The notes: generated from the sequence alone by a model not told the origin. A stretch of 64,000 nucleotides of DNA from Shewanella yunxiaonensis (GCF_018223345.1 NZ_CP073587.1:903001-967000), one strand, 5' to 3'. Positions 54,494-63,979 are shown, numbered from the stretch's first letter. Program-made: numbers and translations.

Positions 54494-54898
54494 ATGTTGA
54501 TGAAATTCCTGATGACGTTGACACTTTTACTTTGGTGCATAACCGGTGTGCAGGCGCAGTCATGGGACTGCCAGATAGACTTTGAGAGCAGATGCACCCC
54601 AGCCGATGGCTGTTCGACGTTTGGTGCCAAAGGTGATGACAACACTAAGCCGGTTTCTGTCGCGTTTGACTCAGCCGGCAACTTTGATATCTGTATCTAT
54701 TCAGGATGCTATCAAGGACAAGGTGCAGTCCTTTCGACATCGCCGTTTTTATCGATCACCGAAGCCGATGCCGAATGGGTTGGCGTTACATCCAGGCGAA
54801 CCAATGTGTTTATTGTGTTGGATATCAAGGAAAATATCGGCATGTTTAAGGCGGATATTTTTGCGCAACCGATGACATGTCAAACGGTTGAAAAATAA
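54494..54898 (+). CDS. Small secreted Cys-containing protein, unknown
   Basis: A 134-residue predicted exported protein I do not recognise. The start is ATG at 54494 (or 54500), with GGAG at 54479-54482. The N-terminus MLMKFLMTLTLLLWCITGVQA is a signal peptide, with cleavage before QSWDC. The mature 112 residues contain six Cys (DCQIDFESRC, ADGC, DICIYSGC, MTCQ), enough for three disulfides. A longer upstream frame has no similarity and is not used. It lies in a run of small envelope proteins. Confidence 0.65.
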   Translation: MLMKFLMTLTLLLWCITGVQAQSWDCQIDFESRCTPADGCSTFGAKGDDNTKPVSVAFDSAGNFDICIYSGCYQGQGAVLSTSPFLSITEADAEWVGVTSRRTNVFIVLDIKENIGMFKADIFAQPMTCQTVEK

Positions 54899-55340
54899 TT
54901 AACCTATTGATATTAAATTATAAGGTTACCGCATCGTCGTTCATTATTGTGGATGCCTGGCATCCGCGATGACAGCAGATAGCCTCGTTATGCCGTCATC
55001 AATGGCAAAGAAGCGGCGGCAAAAATAAGCAATGCCAAGCGCAGGAAGTTTTCCATTACAACATCTGGCCGCATGGCTAGCCTGAATCATTCAAGCACAA
55101 AGACTCAGCAGTTATCGCCATTTTTCCTTTTCACATAACCACTCTAGTTTTTAAACGGGAGCGTCATCTCTCAATTTCTAAAAGTTAGGCGCTGGCTGTG
55201 ACTAAACTTAAGCTAGCGTTTTAATAGTGTTTACTGTGTGAAAAACTAGGTTAATCTGGTGCTTCCTCCGAGACTTCCGGCAGAAATATAAGCAGCGGTT
55301 ATTGGGAGCATGGCACCCCACCTAATAAGGGAGAAAGCCG
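54899..55340. other. Intergenic region before DUF1622 gene
   Basis: 442 bp with no gene supported. No terminator with a clear T run or RNA gene was found. AGGGAGAAAG at 55327-55337 is the ribosome binding site of the next gene. Confidence 0.5.
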
Positions 55341-55718
55341 ATGCTATCGTTTACATCGACTGTAGAAACCGTTGGCTTAGTGATCGACGCTGCCGGAGTG
55401 ATCGTTATCGTGTTTGGGTTGTTAATTGCGGCATATAAATTTGTGCAATCTATCGGACAGTCCACTGATACGTATCGGCAATTAAGACAGGATATTGGCC
55501 GTGGTATCTTGCTGGGGTTGGAGCTGTTGGTCGCCGCTGACATCATACGTACCGTGGCTGTTAAACCCACGATGCAGGGCGTCCTCATTTTGGGCTTAAT
55601 TGTGCTGATCCGAACCTTTCTTAGCATGGCATTACAAGTGGAACTGGAAGGTCGATTACCTTGGCGTCGCAGCGTGCAGGAACAGAATGTCAATAATCCA
55701 CAAGCCGGTATTCATTGA
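55341..55718 (+). CDS. DUF1622 family membrane protein
   Basis: A 125-residue inner-membrane protein of the DUF1622 type with three hydrophobic helices. Family features are the first helix (GLVIDAAGVIVIVFGLLIAA), the central RQDIGRGILLGLELLVAADI and the MQGVLILGLIVLIRTFLSMAL helix, ending VELEGRLPWRR. Function is unknown. Ribosome binding site AGGGAG is 9 bp upstream. It is 51 bp before a lipoprotein gene on the same strand. Confidence 0.88.
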   Translation: MLSFTSTVETVGLVIDAAGVIVIVFGLLIAAYKFVQSIGQSTDTYRQLRQDIGRGILLGLELLVAADIIRTVAVKPTMQGVLILGLIVLIRTFLSMALQVELEGRLPWRRSVQEQNVNNPQAGIH

Positions 55719-55769
55719 GGCGTTAATGCTTGGATATCGTCATGTAATGCCTGAGATAAAGGAAAAAAT

Positions 55770-56231
55770 ATGAAACGGATAGTGCTGCTTATGATAGTGA
55801 CCCTGTGGTTGACTGGGTGTGCCTCTTCTGGCAATCAGATGTCGGACAGTGACAAGGATAAGGCCTATCAGCAATATATCGTGACCCATAAATTGGAAAG
55901 TGTGCGCAGTATAAAGCGATTCAAACTAAGCGGTTGGAAGGAGCTTACTGAAACCCACCTGATCATCACCGGACAGTTCAATCGGGATTATCTGATCTCA
56001 TTACGTAATGCCTGTACTGGGCTGCGTTATGCTAACTGGATCCAGTTGTATCAATTCGATTCATTGATGTTTGACTCACGCAGTGATTCGCTCAGTGGGG
56101 GGCCTCAGGCTTTACCTATTCGTTGCCGTATCGATGCGATTTACCCTCTGACAAAGGAACAGGTAACGCAGATCATGAATATTGGTCAGCTTCCGACAGC
56201 GGCAAGTAACGCTGAGCAAGTTGGGAAGTAA
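55770..56231 (+). CDS. DUF6491-like lipoprotein
   Basis: A 153-residue predicted lipoprotein with signal MKRIVLLMIVTLWLTGC and lipobox LTGC. The mature part (SIKRFKLSGWKELTETHLIIT, then NRDYLISLRNACTGLRYANW, then RCRIDAIYPLTKEQVTQI) looks like the DUF6491 family, which I assign from memory. The two Cys residues could pair. Function unknown. Confidence 0.7.
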   Translation: MKRIVLLMIVTLWLTGCASSGNQMSDSDKDKAYQQYIVTHKLESVRSIKRFKLSGWKELTETHLIITGQFNRDYLISLRNACTGLRYANWIQLYQFDSLMFDSRSDSLSGGPQALPIRCRIDAIYPLTKEQVTQIMNIGQLPTAASNAEQVGK

Positions 56232-56360
56232 CGGCGATAACAGATTGCTAAGGTACACGGATAAAACATCAGTTTAGTGGTCTGAATTCAAAATGAGCAT
56301 TGATAGATGGCAATTCTTACGTCTTGTTAGGCAAGCAGTGATATCTGGAGGTAAATTTTG

Positions 56361-56543
56361 GTGAAAATGGCAGTGGCCTTTATCAGTCTGATATTGGTCG
56401 AAGGGTGTAGCTGGAATCCTCTAGAGGTTGGCGCAGAAGTGTCCCCTCACGGCACTTCAGTCACTGTGAAAGGAAAAGCTAAAGGCGGCGATATTGATGT
56501 GTCTGATATTCCCAAAACAGAGCATCCGATACAGCAAAACTAG
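56361..56543 (+). CDS. Very small putative lipoprotein
   Basis: A 60-residue protein starting with GTG at 56361, or TTG at 56358, downstream of a strong GGAGG at 56347-56351. The N-terminus VKMAVAFISLILVEGC is a lipoprotein-type signal, though Glu at -2 of the lipobox is unusual. The short mature part SWNPLEVGAEVSPHGTSVTV then a lysine/aspartate-rich tail shows no known family. The ribosome binding site argues that it is translated. Confidence 0.55.
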   Translation: MKMAVAFISLILVEGCSWNPLEVGAEVSPHGTSVTVKGKAKGGDIDVSDIPKTEHPIQQN

Positions 56544-56688
56544 TATCAGTTGTAGTCGTTCGTTGATGCTAACCAGTAGTCATCGCTTGGCTTAACAGAT
56601 GTTAATGTTTTTATTGTATTTATTACTGGAATTGATGCTTATCTTTAGGCACTATCAAGGCTTATGTTTTTTGGGAAAGTGTAGTTGT

Positions 56689-57342
56689 ATGAAACGTCAT
56701 CTTGTGTTGTTAGCCAGCTTGCTCTTGGCGGTAGTCAGTGTCAGCGCTATCGCCCGCGCTGAAGACCAGTCATTTAAAGAAGGGCAGGATTTCATTACAG
56801 TTAAACCGGTGGTAAAAGTTCCCGGTGTAAAACAACCTTATGTGATTGAGTATTTGTGGTTAGGTTGCCCACATTGTCAGGCAATGAATCCGATTATTGA
56901 ACACTATGAACATGAGCACCCCAAGGTAAAGTTTGTGCGCCGTCCGGCGATTGGCAAGGACCGTTGGGTGTTTGATGCGCATGTGTTCTATGCGTTACAA
57001 GAGACCGGTAACGGTGAGCTGATTTATAAGATTATGGAGTTTTATCATAATCTTGCTGGTTCAGAACGGCGGCTTCCCGATAAGGAAGATCTTAAGCCTT
57101 TCCTGACGCAACACCATATTGATGCTGATAAGTTTTATAAAGCGATGGACAGTGACGCTACGCTTGAAAACTTGTCTGCGGCGTACCAAGATCAGGAAGC
57201 TTTGGGCATCAAAGGTGTCCCCACTTTTCTGGTTGGCGGTCAGTACATTATGACGTTGGCATCGATAACTCAGGCAAAAGATCCACAAGCCCGCTTCGAA
57301 GCGTTAATGAATTATCTGGTGGAAAAAACGCAGCACAACTAG
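56689..57342 (+). CDS. DsbA-family thiol:disulfide oxidoreductase
   Basis: A 217-residue periplasmic thioredoxin-fold protein. The start at 56689 follows GGGAAAG; an upstream in-frame ATG adds 30 residues without a ribosome binding site. The signal peptide is MKRHLVLLASLLLAVVSVSA. The active site is WLGCPHCQAMNP (CPHC, as in DsbA) and the cis-proline loop is KGVPTFLVGGQY. The helical insertion spans about residues 90-165. It likely introduces disulfides in exported proteins; the Cys-rich product of 54494 is a possible local client. Confidence 0.9.
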   Translation: MKRHLVLLASLLLAVVSVSAIARAEDQSFKEGQDFITVKPVVKVPGVKQPYVIEYLWLGCPHCQAMNPIIEHYEHEHPKVKFVRRPAIGKDRWVFDAHVFYALQETGNGELIYKIMEFYHNLAGSERRLPDKEDLKPFLTQHHIDADKFYKAMDSDATLENLSAAYQDQEALGIKGVPTFLVGGQYIMTLASITQAKDPQARFEALMNYLVEKTQHN

Positions 57343-57356
57343 GCGGTTTTGAACAT

Positions 57357-57402
57357 AAAAAAGGGACAAACTCAGCTTATTACTAGCGGTTGTCCCTTTT
57401 TT
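57357..57402. terminator. Bidirectional terminator after DsbA-like gene
   Basis: A 13-bp AAAAAAGGGACAA/TTGTCCCTTTTTT stem with a 20-nt loop between convergent genes. Confidence 0.87.
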
Positions 57403-57420
57403 GTTAGAACTGGCAATTGG

Positions 57421-58032
57421 TCAGCGGAAGAAATACCAAATCACACTGTTTTCTGAGCCCATACTCCACAGCATAACCACGACAGATAGCAGCACTTCTA
57501 ACACCAGTACACCGATCCCTAAAGTCACACCTGACAGAATAAATCCCTTTTTATGGCTGATACTGAGAAAACTGGGTGTCCCGGTATACAGTAGATAAGC
57601 GGTGTACAATACCCCGACAATCAGGGCCAAAAGACATAACCAATAAATGGGGTAAATCGCAAAAATGCCACTGAGAAACATTGGTGTGGCCGTATATCCC
57701 GCAAAAATAATACATTCGCGGCGACTGGGGCGATTAGGGATTTTTCGCGCTAGCCAGTGGATAATACTGCCGACAACACCAACCGCTAACAAGATCAATG
57801 CATAGAAAGCGATGCCCAGTGCAAAGCCGTTTAGCAGTGAAACTTTATAAGATTCTTCTCCCCCGAACGTCCAGCCAAATTGGGTAGTACCGATTAAAGA
57901 ACTCAACACTGGCACCGCCGCCATCCATAAAATATGGTGGGCATACATATGACTAACAGTCTCATGTTCGGCGTTGATGCTGCGCCATTCATGTTCCGGA
58001 TGCAGCAAGAGTCCCCATACATGATTACTCAT
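57421..58032 (-). CDS. Yip1 domain membrane protein
   Basis: A 203-residue protein with five hydrophobic helices matching the bacterial Yip1/DUF1282 pattern. It has a short N-terminal cytoplasmic part with LLHPEHEWRSI, then LWMAAVPVLSSLIGTT, a long helix ending in IIHWLARKI and FAGYTATPMFLSGIFAIYP. Such proteins are common in Shewanella- and Vibrio-like genomes with unknown function. Start at ATG 58032 after AGAGAGG. Confidence 0.85.
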   Translation of the reverse strand: MSNHVWGLLLHPEHEWRSINAEHETVSHMYAHHILWMAAVPVLSSLIGTTQFGWTFGGEESYKVSLLNGFALGIAFYALILLAVGVVGSIIHWLARKIPNRPSRRECIIFAGYTATPMFLSGIFAIYPIYWLCLLALIVGVLYTAYLLYTGTPSFLSISHKKGFILSGVTLGIGVLVLEVLLSVVVMLWSMGSENSVIWYFFR

Positions 58033-58189
58033 ATCAGACCTCTCTGTTTTCAGGCAGCAGAAGGATATCTGTTGCTCAAAAATTGATCTACATCAATAAG
58101 TGTAGTCAGAGAGGCCAAAGAAGGGCAATTTGCCAAGTTGCAATGGCACCACTCAAGATGGGTGCAGTTCAGGGGAGGCCGATAGTGCA

Positions 58190-59122
58190 TCAAATCAGTT
58201 TCAACATCGATAAGGTACCAAAGGCTGCCGCTGTTACTGGCAATGAAACTAAAGTGGTCACGGCAATAATACTGGCGGCAAGGCGATGATCTCCGCCAAG
58301 GTACCGTACCATCACGTAACTGGCTGCAGCCGTGGGCGCAATAGACAGCAGTAAAACAATCCCGAGATTGGTTCCACGAAACCCCATAAGGAAGGCACAG
58401 AGCACCATAAACCCTGGATACAACAAGCACTTACATAACGTGCTGATACCTATATTAAACCAATCTGCGCTGAAAGAGCGAAATTGCAACGATGCGCCAG
58501 TACAGATCAACGCCAGTGGTAAGGTTAATTGAGAGAAATACTTGCCTGTTCTGAGTAATACTTCGGGTAAGTGCACTTGCCAATAAGAGATAGGTAAAGC
58601 CAGCAGAATGCCGATGATCAACGGATTGGTTATGATGCCTTTAATGTGTTGGATAAGTGAACGTTTGCCGTCCAGATAAAAATTCAGTACAAAAACAGAT
58701 AACACGTTAAACAGTATGGTAATACAGCCTAGGTACACCGCCGCTGCGGCTAAACCATTACTTCCGTAGGTATTGGCGCAGTAAGCAAGCCCAATAATGC
58801 CCATGTTTGCGCGAAAGCCGCCCTGAATGACCACTCCTCGGGCATTTGGCGGTGTGACGCTGAAGTGGCAGAACAGCATCAGCAATAAGAAAAATGTGGT
58901 CGTCGCCGCCGCGCCGGTGGCAATTAATTTGACATTAGCTGCATGGGAAAAATCAGCCTGACTGATCGAGAGAAACAGTAATGCGGGCAAAGCCACATTG
59001 AATACCAGTTTCGAACCCGCTTCGATAAACCCCTCATTGAGCATTTTAATGCGAAAAAATACCCACCCCATCAACAATAAAATAAGCACAGGCAACAAGG
59101 TGTTAGTAATAAAGCCGAACAT
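58190..59122 (-). CDS. AEC family transporter
   Basis: A 310-residue auxin-efflux-carrier-family (AEC) transporter with about ten membrane helices in two inverted halves. Recognisable segments are TNTLLPVLILLLMGWVFFR, FNVALPALLFLSISQ, the GGFRANMGIIGLAYC crossover and LALICTGASLQFRSF. Members export or import small organic anions such as malate; the substrate is not readable here. It is separated by 157 bp from the Yip1 gene and is probably its own unit. Confidence 0.9.
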   Translation of the reverse strand: MFGFITNTLLPVLILLLMGWVFFRIKMLNEGFIEAGSKLVFNVALPALLFLSISQADFSHAANVKLIATGAAATTTFFLLLMLFCHFSVTPPNARGVVIQGGFRANMGIIGLAYCANTYGSNGLAAAAVYLGCITILFNVLSVFVLNFYLDGKRSLIQHIKGIITNPLIIGILLALPISYWQVHLPEVLLRTGKYFSQLTLPLALICTGASLQFRSFSADWFNIGISTLCKCLLYPGFMVLCAFLMGFRGTNLGIVLLLSIAPTAAASYVMVRYLGGDHRLAASIIAVTTLVSLPVTAAAFGTLSMLKLI

Positions 59123-60504
59123 TTGCGGTCCTTGTGTAGTGAGGGGAGTAGACCTTAATTTAGGGAATGCTTCATCATATCAGAGCAAATTAAAAATCAT
59201 ATACCGCGTATGTAGTTACATACGTATTGAACTCAAAAGCGAGTGCGAAAAGGAATGACGGGTGTCGAAAGGTGCGGTTGCCATCATTAATCAGGTGTCA
59301 AATTCACTACAGCATGATAGTGGTTAGTTTCTTTATTTTGTCATTAGCCGTACAGCATATATCACCATTTCAGTGCAATATGATCCCGTGAAATTCAATT
59401 TCAACTTTTCATAGGCAGTTTGGCACTATTCATCCTTACAACCTAGCCAGTTAGCGCATGACATAAACATCCTTGCAGTATTCCGTTGTTAATGGATCTC
59501 AAGTTTTCTACAGCATCTTCGTTAGATAATTATTTTAGATGTGGATGTGAAGTAGAACCGTAGATACGCGGGTTGCATATTAAAAATAGAGAGTTACCTG
59601 TAATGGTTGTCATCAATATAAGATTTAAGATTGAATTAATATTTCATCCATTAAGGTAAATTTTGTCATAGAGTCACGGTGATGTCTGTCACATACAATG
59701 TATGCAATGTGATTTTTGTGGGCCCCCATTTTTCATTGGTTAACAGCGTATTTCTGATAAAACTAAGTGAAAATATCTTGATGGTAATAATCATGAAAAA
59801 TTATTATAAAATACAAATATACTATATTAAAAATTTATCTATTTATAGCTTTCCCATAATTTATCGTAAAAGCATTTTTGTTACACATAATTTATTTTTT
59901 AATTTACTGAAAAATAACAATAAAAATGCAATTAATAATTCTTGTATTTTCGTGTTTGATTATTGCAATGGCATCATTGCTTTTATCGTTTCTTGTCTCT
60001 TGGTATGAAATCAAATTTACAATCACTAATATTGATTTAGCTTGCCATAATTTAATTAATTATTGATTGCTAAATAGCTGTTGTAAAAATAATTGTTGGT
60101 CTGCTATTGATGCGTCCCCAGTCATTACTGTATAGTGCTTCGCGCTTTCTTGAGTCATTTTTGATATTTCTAGCGTATCTCTCTGTTACTCATTAATTAC
60201 ATTTTTTGAAAATAATACATCTGAAATTGAATATTTCAGATTGTGTAATTTAGCCTTGAGTTCACAATTCGTTATCGCAAAATTAAATTAGTACTTACAA
60301 ATGGGTATAGTGTATTTGCAACAGGAGTGTGTCTGTTGAAGATATGCTTATTAATACACATTTTGTAGACACCTTATAAGCAAACCTACATCTTATTTCA
60401 GGAATAACGCAGACATGTATGTTGGCGTACTTCGCTGGTATGAAGCAGGTATCTGATACGACACAGTTCCTCGTATGTAATAAATATACTTAACAAGGGA
60501 CGCA
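59123..60504. other. 1.38-kb AT-rich gap upstream of decaheme cytochrome
   Basis: No supported gene in nearly 1.4 kb. The stretch 59600-60320 is strikingly AT-rich with runs such as AAAAATAACAATAAAAATG. One low-complexity frame (59679-60008) has no ribosome binding site and no family resemblance. A CRP-like dyad lies at 59678-59693. The region may hold a long leader, a decayed gene or binding sites for nucleoid proteins. Confidence 0.6.
59678..59693. promoter_or_regulatory. CRP-like dyad in AT-rich gap
   Basis: GGTGA-TGTCTG-TCACA matches TGTGA-N6-TCACA in nine of ten bases. It is over 800 bp upstream of the cytochrome start, so its relevance to that gene is uncertain. Confidence 0.3.
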
Positions 60505-62844
60505 ATGATGAAAAATCATAAGAAGTCATTACTCGCGTTAGTCCTGCTGGGCGTGTTCGGGCTGTCTGCCTGTACATTTGATGGCAGCGATGGAAAAGAC
60601 GGTGTAAATGGTACTGACGGTACTAATGGTACTGACGGTACCAATGGCACTGATGGTAAAGACGGTCTGGACGCAGGTTCAGTCGTAACCACAATTTACA
60701 AGGCGGCTGACGTAACTTTCACCATTGAACCAGCAGACAATACGCTGGCTGGTGATGGTACTTTTGCGCTTAAATTCAGTGTAACAGCTAAAAACCAGGC
60801 GGGGGTTGATAAGCCTTTGACTGGGTTAAGTCAAATAGCTATCTACTCAGCTACTGCCATGCCTAATGCGACAGGTGATGGCCCATCTACCGAATGGGTG
60901 AATAATGGTTGGGCTGCGGGCAATGGCTCATCTATGTACTGTACTCTGGATGGCACATATTCTTCTCGTGGAGTCACAGGTGAAGCTTGTACTCTGGTAG
61001 AAGACCCAGACAACCTGGGTACCTATACCGGTACTTGGACTTATACCGATACCGCCGCACCGATCATGAATGCTAGCGATGATCTGACTGCGCCTCACCG
61101 TGTATTCATGCGGTTGTACAATCTGACCGATGCTGATGGCAATGCTATTAGCGGAAAAGTGTTGTCACCCGTACTTGACTATATTCCATCTACTGGAGAA
61201 GTGGTTGAAAGTACAGGTAAAGATACCGTTCCAAATGCGGTTTGTATGAAGTGTCATGGTCAAAGTAGCGATACTGGCAACATTGCTAGTATGGGGCCAC
61301 ACAGTAACTACCAGGGTGAACAATATTGCGTTGTTTGCCACAACCCTGGAAATCAGCCAGATGCTGAAGATGCAGCGGCTGGTTTAGTTTACGATATGCC
61401 TGCGATGATCCACCGGGCACATGGTGGTGAACATTTGGTAGAATTGGCTACATACGGTTTCGTACAAGCCGACAGATGGGCTGACATTGCATATCCAGCA
61501 CCTTTGGATCAATGTACTGTTTGTCATAGCACCGACGAAGGTATGACTACTTGGAAAGATGAGCCTACCCGTGCGGCTTGTGGTGGCTGTCACTCTAACA
61601 TCGACTTCACAACCGGCGAAGGTCACTCTAGCTATACTCTTGCTCAGGCTGATGACACTCAATGTTCTTCTTGCCACGCAACAGGAGCATTATCTCCTGT
61701 AGAGGCTCACAAAGTCGGTAAGCGTGCAGAAGTTTCTCCATTGCTGACCGTTGAATTTACCAGCGCTACCAAAGCGGCGTCTGCTACTGCTGGTATGCAA
61801 GATGTAACTATCAAAGCAAACGTTACCTTTAATGGCGCGACATTAGCTGACGTAGCAGATCTATCTGTGCTGGCAAAAGCTTCTACACTGATGGGTAACG
61901 TTGACAGCAATGGTGAAGTCACTGCTTGGACTTCCCGTCCAGCCCTGACAAGCGGTACTCTGGCTGACGGAGTTCTGAGTCTGACTGCTACAGTCACAGA
62001 TGCACAGGCAACTGGTACTATCTATGTTGGTACAGAAGCTAACTTCTGCGTAAGCTCTGACGAAGAAATTGTGGCTTGTGGCGATGATACCATTGACTAC
62101 ATGTTTGATGATGAAGATCCTGTTGGCGCTTCTTCAACTGTAGCCTTCTTCGATTTAGATGGTGGTGACGCAGTTTCAGCTCGCTTTGTCGATGCCGACC
62201 GAATCTCTGTAACTGAAGCTAAATGTAATGCTTGCCACGACTCTCTGGACTACATCAAGGGCTACAGACATGGCGCTTATACCTTCGATCAATGTATGGA
62301 CTGCCATAACAACAAGTTGCCTGCAACACACCACCCCGATGTTGTTTATCTAGGTGATGACGGTAATACAGTAACTACTGGCGTAACCTTTGGTAACCGT
62401 GATTTAGTAACAGTAGCTCACCGTTTCCACAATGGTAACTTCGACGAAATTGGCGGAATCTATAAAGATGCTGACGGTAATGTTGTTGGTTATCCAGGTG
62501 TTTCAAACGACTGTACTGCATGTCACAAAGATGGCGCGACTTTCTTTGCTGATGATGGTGGCCTGACTTCAGGTAAATCTTCTATCGCGGTTTCAACTGA
62601 TAGTAATGCTGATGGTACGTTTGATGCGTTTACTAAGGACGATACCACTTATTATGTTTCACCGGTAGCTGAATCATGCCGTAGCTGTCATACCAGCCAG
62701 TCTGCTGCTGCCCACTTCAGTTCAAATGGTGCGATAATGGCTGAAGACGCTAATACCAGTTCTGTTTTGCCAGTTGAGTCTTGCTCAACCTGTCACGCGA
62801 TTGGTAAGTCCTTCGGTATCGACCAGTTCCATAAGATGCAGTAA
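60505..62844 (+). CDS. OmcA/MtrC-family decaheme c-type cytochrome lipoprotein
   Basis: A 779-residue outer-membrane lipoprotein with exactly ten CXXCH heme sites, from CMKCH (residue about 247) to CSTCH (about 763). They fall in two groups of five separated by a roughly 200-residue heme-free domain, the MtrC/OmcA/MtrF layout. The signal ends in the lipobox LSAC. A low-complexity GSDGKDG-NGTDGT repeat follows directly, longer than the short GSDG linker of OmcA. Likely role: extracellular electron transfer to metals or flavins. No mtrA/mtrB partner is adjacent. AAGGGA precedes the ATG. Confidence 0.95.
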   Translation: MMKNHKKSLLALVLLGVFGLSACTFDGSDGKDGVNGTDGTNGTDGTNGTDGKDGLDAGSVVTTIYKAADVTFTIEPADNTLAGDGTFALKFSVTAKNQAGVDKPLTGLSQIAIYSATAMPNATGDGPSTEWVNNGWAAGNGSSMYCTLDGTYSSRGVTGEACTLVEDPDNLGTYTGTWTYTDTAAPIMNASDDLTAPHRVFMRLYNLTDADGNAISGKVLSPVLDYIPSTGEVVESTGKDTVPNAVCMKCHGQSSDTGNIASMGPHSNYQGEQYCVVCHNPGNQPDAEDAAAGLVYDMPAMIHRAHGGEHLVELATYGFVQADRWADIAYPAPLDQCTVCHSTDEGMTTWKDEPTRAACGGCHSNIDFTTGEGHSSYTLAQADDTQCSSCHATGALSPVEAHKVGKRAEVSPLLTVEFTSATKAASATAGMQDVTIKANVTFNGATLADVADLSVLAKASTLMGNVDSNGEVTAWTSRPALTSGTLADGVLSLTATVTDAQATGTIYVGTEANFCVSSDEEIVACGDDTIDYMFDDEDPVGASSTVAFFDLDGGDAVSARFVDADRISVTEAKCNACHDSLDYIKGYRHGAYTFDQCMDCHNNKLPATHHPDVVYLGDDGNTVTTGVTFGNRDLVTVAHRFHNGNFDEIGGIYKDADGNVVGYPGVSNDCTACHKDGATFFADDGGLTSGKSSIAVSTDSNADGTFDAFTKDDTTYYVSPVAESCRSCHTSQSAAAHFSSNGAIMAEDANTSSVLPVESCSTCHAIGKSFGIDQFHKMQ
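60592..60666 (+). repeat. In-frame GTD-type codon repeat in decaheme cytochrome
   Basis: Near-identical 18-bp units (GGTACTGACGGTACTAAT and variants) encode tandem NGTDGT. The third-position differences between units indicate some age. It forms a flexible, acidic linker just after the lipidated Cys. Confidence 0.75.
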
Positions 62845-62871
62845 GTAATTTGCCAGGGACTATGTTCTGCT

Positions 62872-62899
62872 AAGGGCTCCCCTTTTGGGGGGGGCCCTT
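62872..62899 (+). terminator. Hairpin after decaheme cytochrome gene
   Basis: AAGGGC...GCCCTT with an inner CCCC/GGGG stem and TTTT loop, 27 bp after the stop. It lacks a long T tail, so it may act as a 3'-end hairpin or weak terminator. Confidence 0.6.
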
Positions 62900-63054
62900 C
62901 AGAAAGCTGTAAATACCCTGGTGACGTGACTCCAAAGCATTGTTTGCATTGACAGCGTCCCCTGTTCACTCGAATAAATGCTTAATGAGTAAGTGCTCAG
63001 GAGAAACGTAAATGAGGTTAGATGTAACAGTCAGTAGTCCTTGGCTCCTTCCAT

Positions 63055-63083
63055 AAAAAACAGCCTGTAAAGGCTGTTTTTTT
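63055..63083. terminator. Bidirectional terminator before dienelactone hydrolase gene
   Basis: An AAAAAACAGCCT/AGGCTGTTTTTT stem with loop GTAA between convergent transcripts, 11 bp past the hydrolase stop. Confidence 0.9.
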
Positions 63084-63094
63084 ATGGATTGACA

Positions 63095-63979
63095 TTACGC
63101 CATCACGTTCAAATGCAAATTGAAAAACTGCAGCGTGCGCCCCCACGCCAGCTCCGCCATTGCTTCATTGTAACGACCAGTAGAATCGTTATGAAATCCG
63201 TGATTTACCTTGGGATACAGATACGCCTGATAAGGTACTTGATGGGCCTGTAAAACTTTCTCGTAATCCGGCCAGGTGGCATTGACTCGACTATCCAGTT
63301 CCGCAAAATGTAATAGCAGTGGCCCTTTAACGTTTGCACGTAGACTTTCAGCAGCAGGTGTCCCGTAAAAGGGCACTGCTGCAGCGAGTTCGTCAGGGAT
63401 AGTGGCGGCTAACATGTTAACGATATAACCCCCAAAACAGAAACCGACAGCCCCCAGCTTTCCGTTACTCTGCGGGTGTTTTTTGATGAACTGGGCGGCG
63501 GCGATAAAGTCTTCTTCTATCTTGGCTTTATCCATACTGGCCTGCATCGTTCTGCCAGCGTCATCGTTACCCGGATAACCCCCAAGCGGAAATAATGCAT
63601 CGGGGGCAAAGGCAATAAAGCCACTTTTCGCGAGCCGTCTTGCCACATCCTCGATATAAGGGTTAAGCCCTCGATTTTCATGCACGACTAAAACTGTGGG
63701 TAACGGTGCGGTAATCTCGTTGGGGGTAACCAAATAACCTCGACCTTTACCGTAGCCTTTGGGCGAGTCAAAGAACTGATAACTGGCTTTGATCTGTGGA
63801 TCATTAAAATTGACCTGTTCAGCCAAGGCATAATTGGGAAGAAGCGCAGACGTTAATGTGGTCATGCTAAATCCGAGCACGGTGAGACCCGCAAGTCGTC
63901 GCATGAATTCTCTGCGATCGATAATGCCATGGGCATATTCGTCATACCAATCGAATGCTTCTTGTGGGATATCTCGCAC
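63095..63979 (-). CDS. Dienelactone hydrolase family protein with Tat-type signal
   Basis: A 294-residue alpha/beta hydrolase. The N-terminus has IIDRREFMRRLAGLTVLGFSM, a twin-arginine-like signal (RREFMRRL) before a hydrophobic stretch, suggesting folded export to the periplasm. The catalytic triad of dienelactone hydrolases is visible: the nucleophile Cys in GAVGFCFGGYIVN, an Asp in FAELDSRVNATWPDYE and the His in PKVNHGFHNDSTGRYN. The substrate is uncertain. The coding frame appears complete, with 21 bp of upstream sequence before the window edge. Confidence 0.9.
   Translation of the reverse strand: MRDIPQEAFDWYDEYAHGIIDRREFMRRLAGLTVLGFSMTTLTSALLPNYALAEQVNFNDPQIKASYQFFDSPKGYGKGRGYLVTPNEITAPLPTVLVVHENRGLNPYIEDVARRLAKSGFIAFAPDALFPLGGYPGNDDAGRTMQASMDKAKIEEDFIAAAQFIKKHPQSNGKLGAVGFCFGGYIVNMLAATIPDELAAAVPFYGTPAAESLRANVKGPLLLHFAELDSRVNATWPDYEKVLQAHQVPYQAYLYPKVNHGFHNDSTGRYNEAMAELAWGRTLQFFNLHLNVMA

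Noticed and set aside
54118..54681. 187-residue minus-strand open frame
   Set aside because: It overlaps the signal peptide and start of the better supported plus-strand secreted protein and resembles no family.
59679..60008. 109-residue open frame in the AT-rich gap
   Set aside because: It is low complexity and Asn/Ile/Phe-rich, with no ribosome binding site or family resemblance, and is best explained by base composition.
60592..60666. Possible CRISPR-like or tandem DNA repeat array
   Set aside because: The repeats are in frame, lack unique spacers, and encode a Gly/Asp/Thr/Asn linker in the cytochrome.
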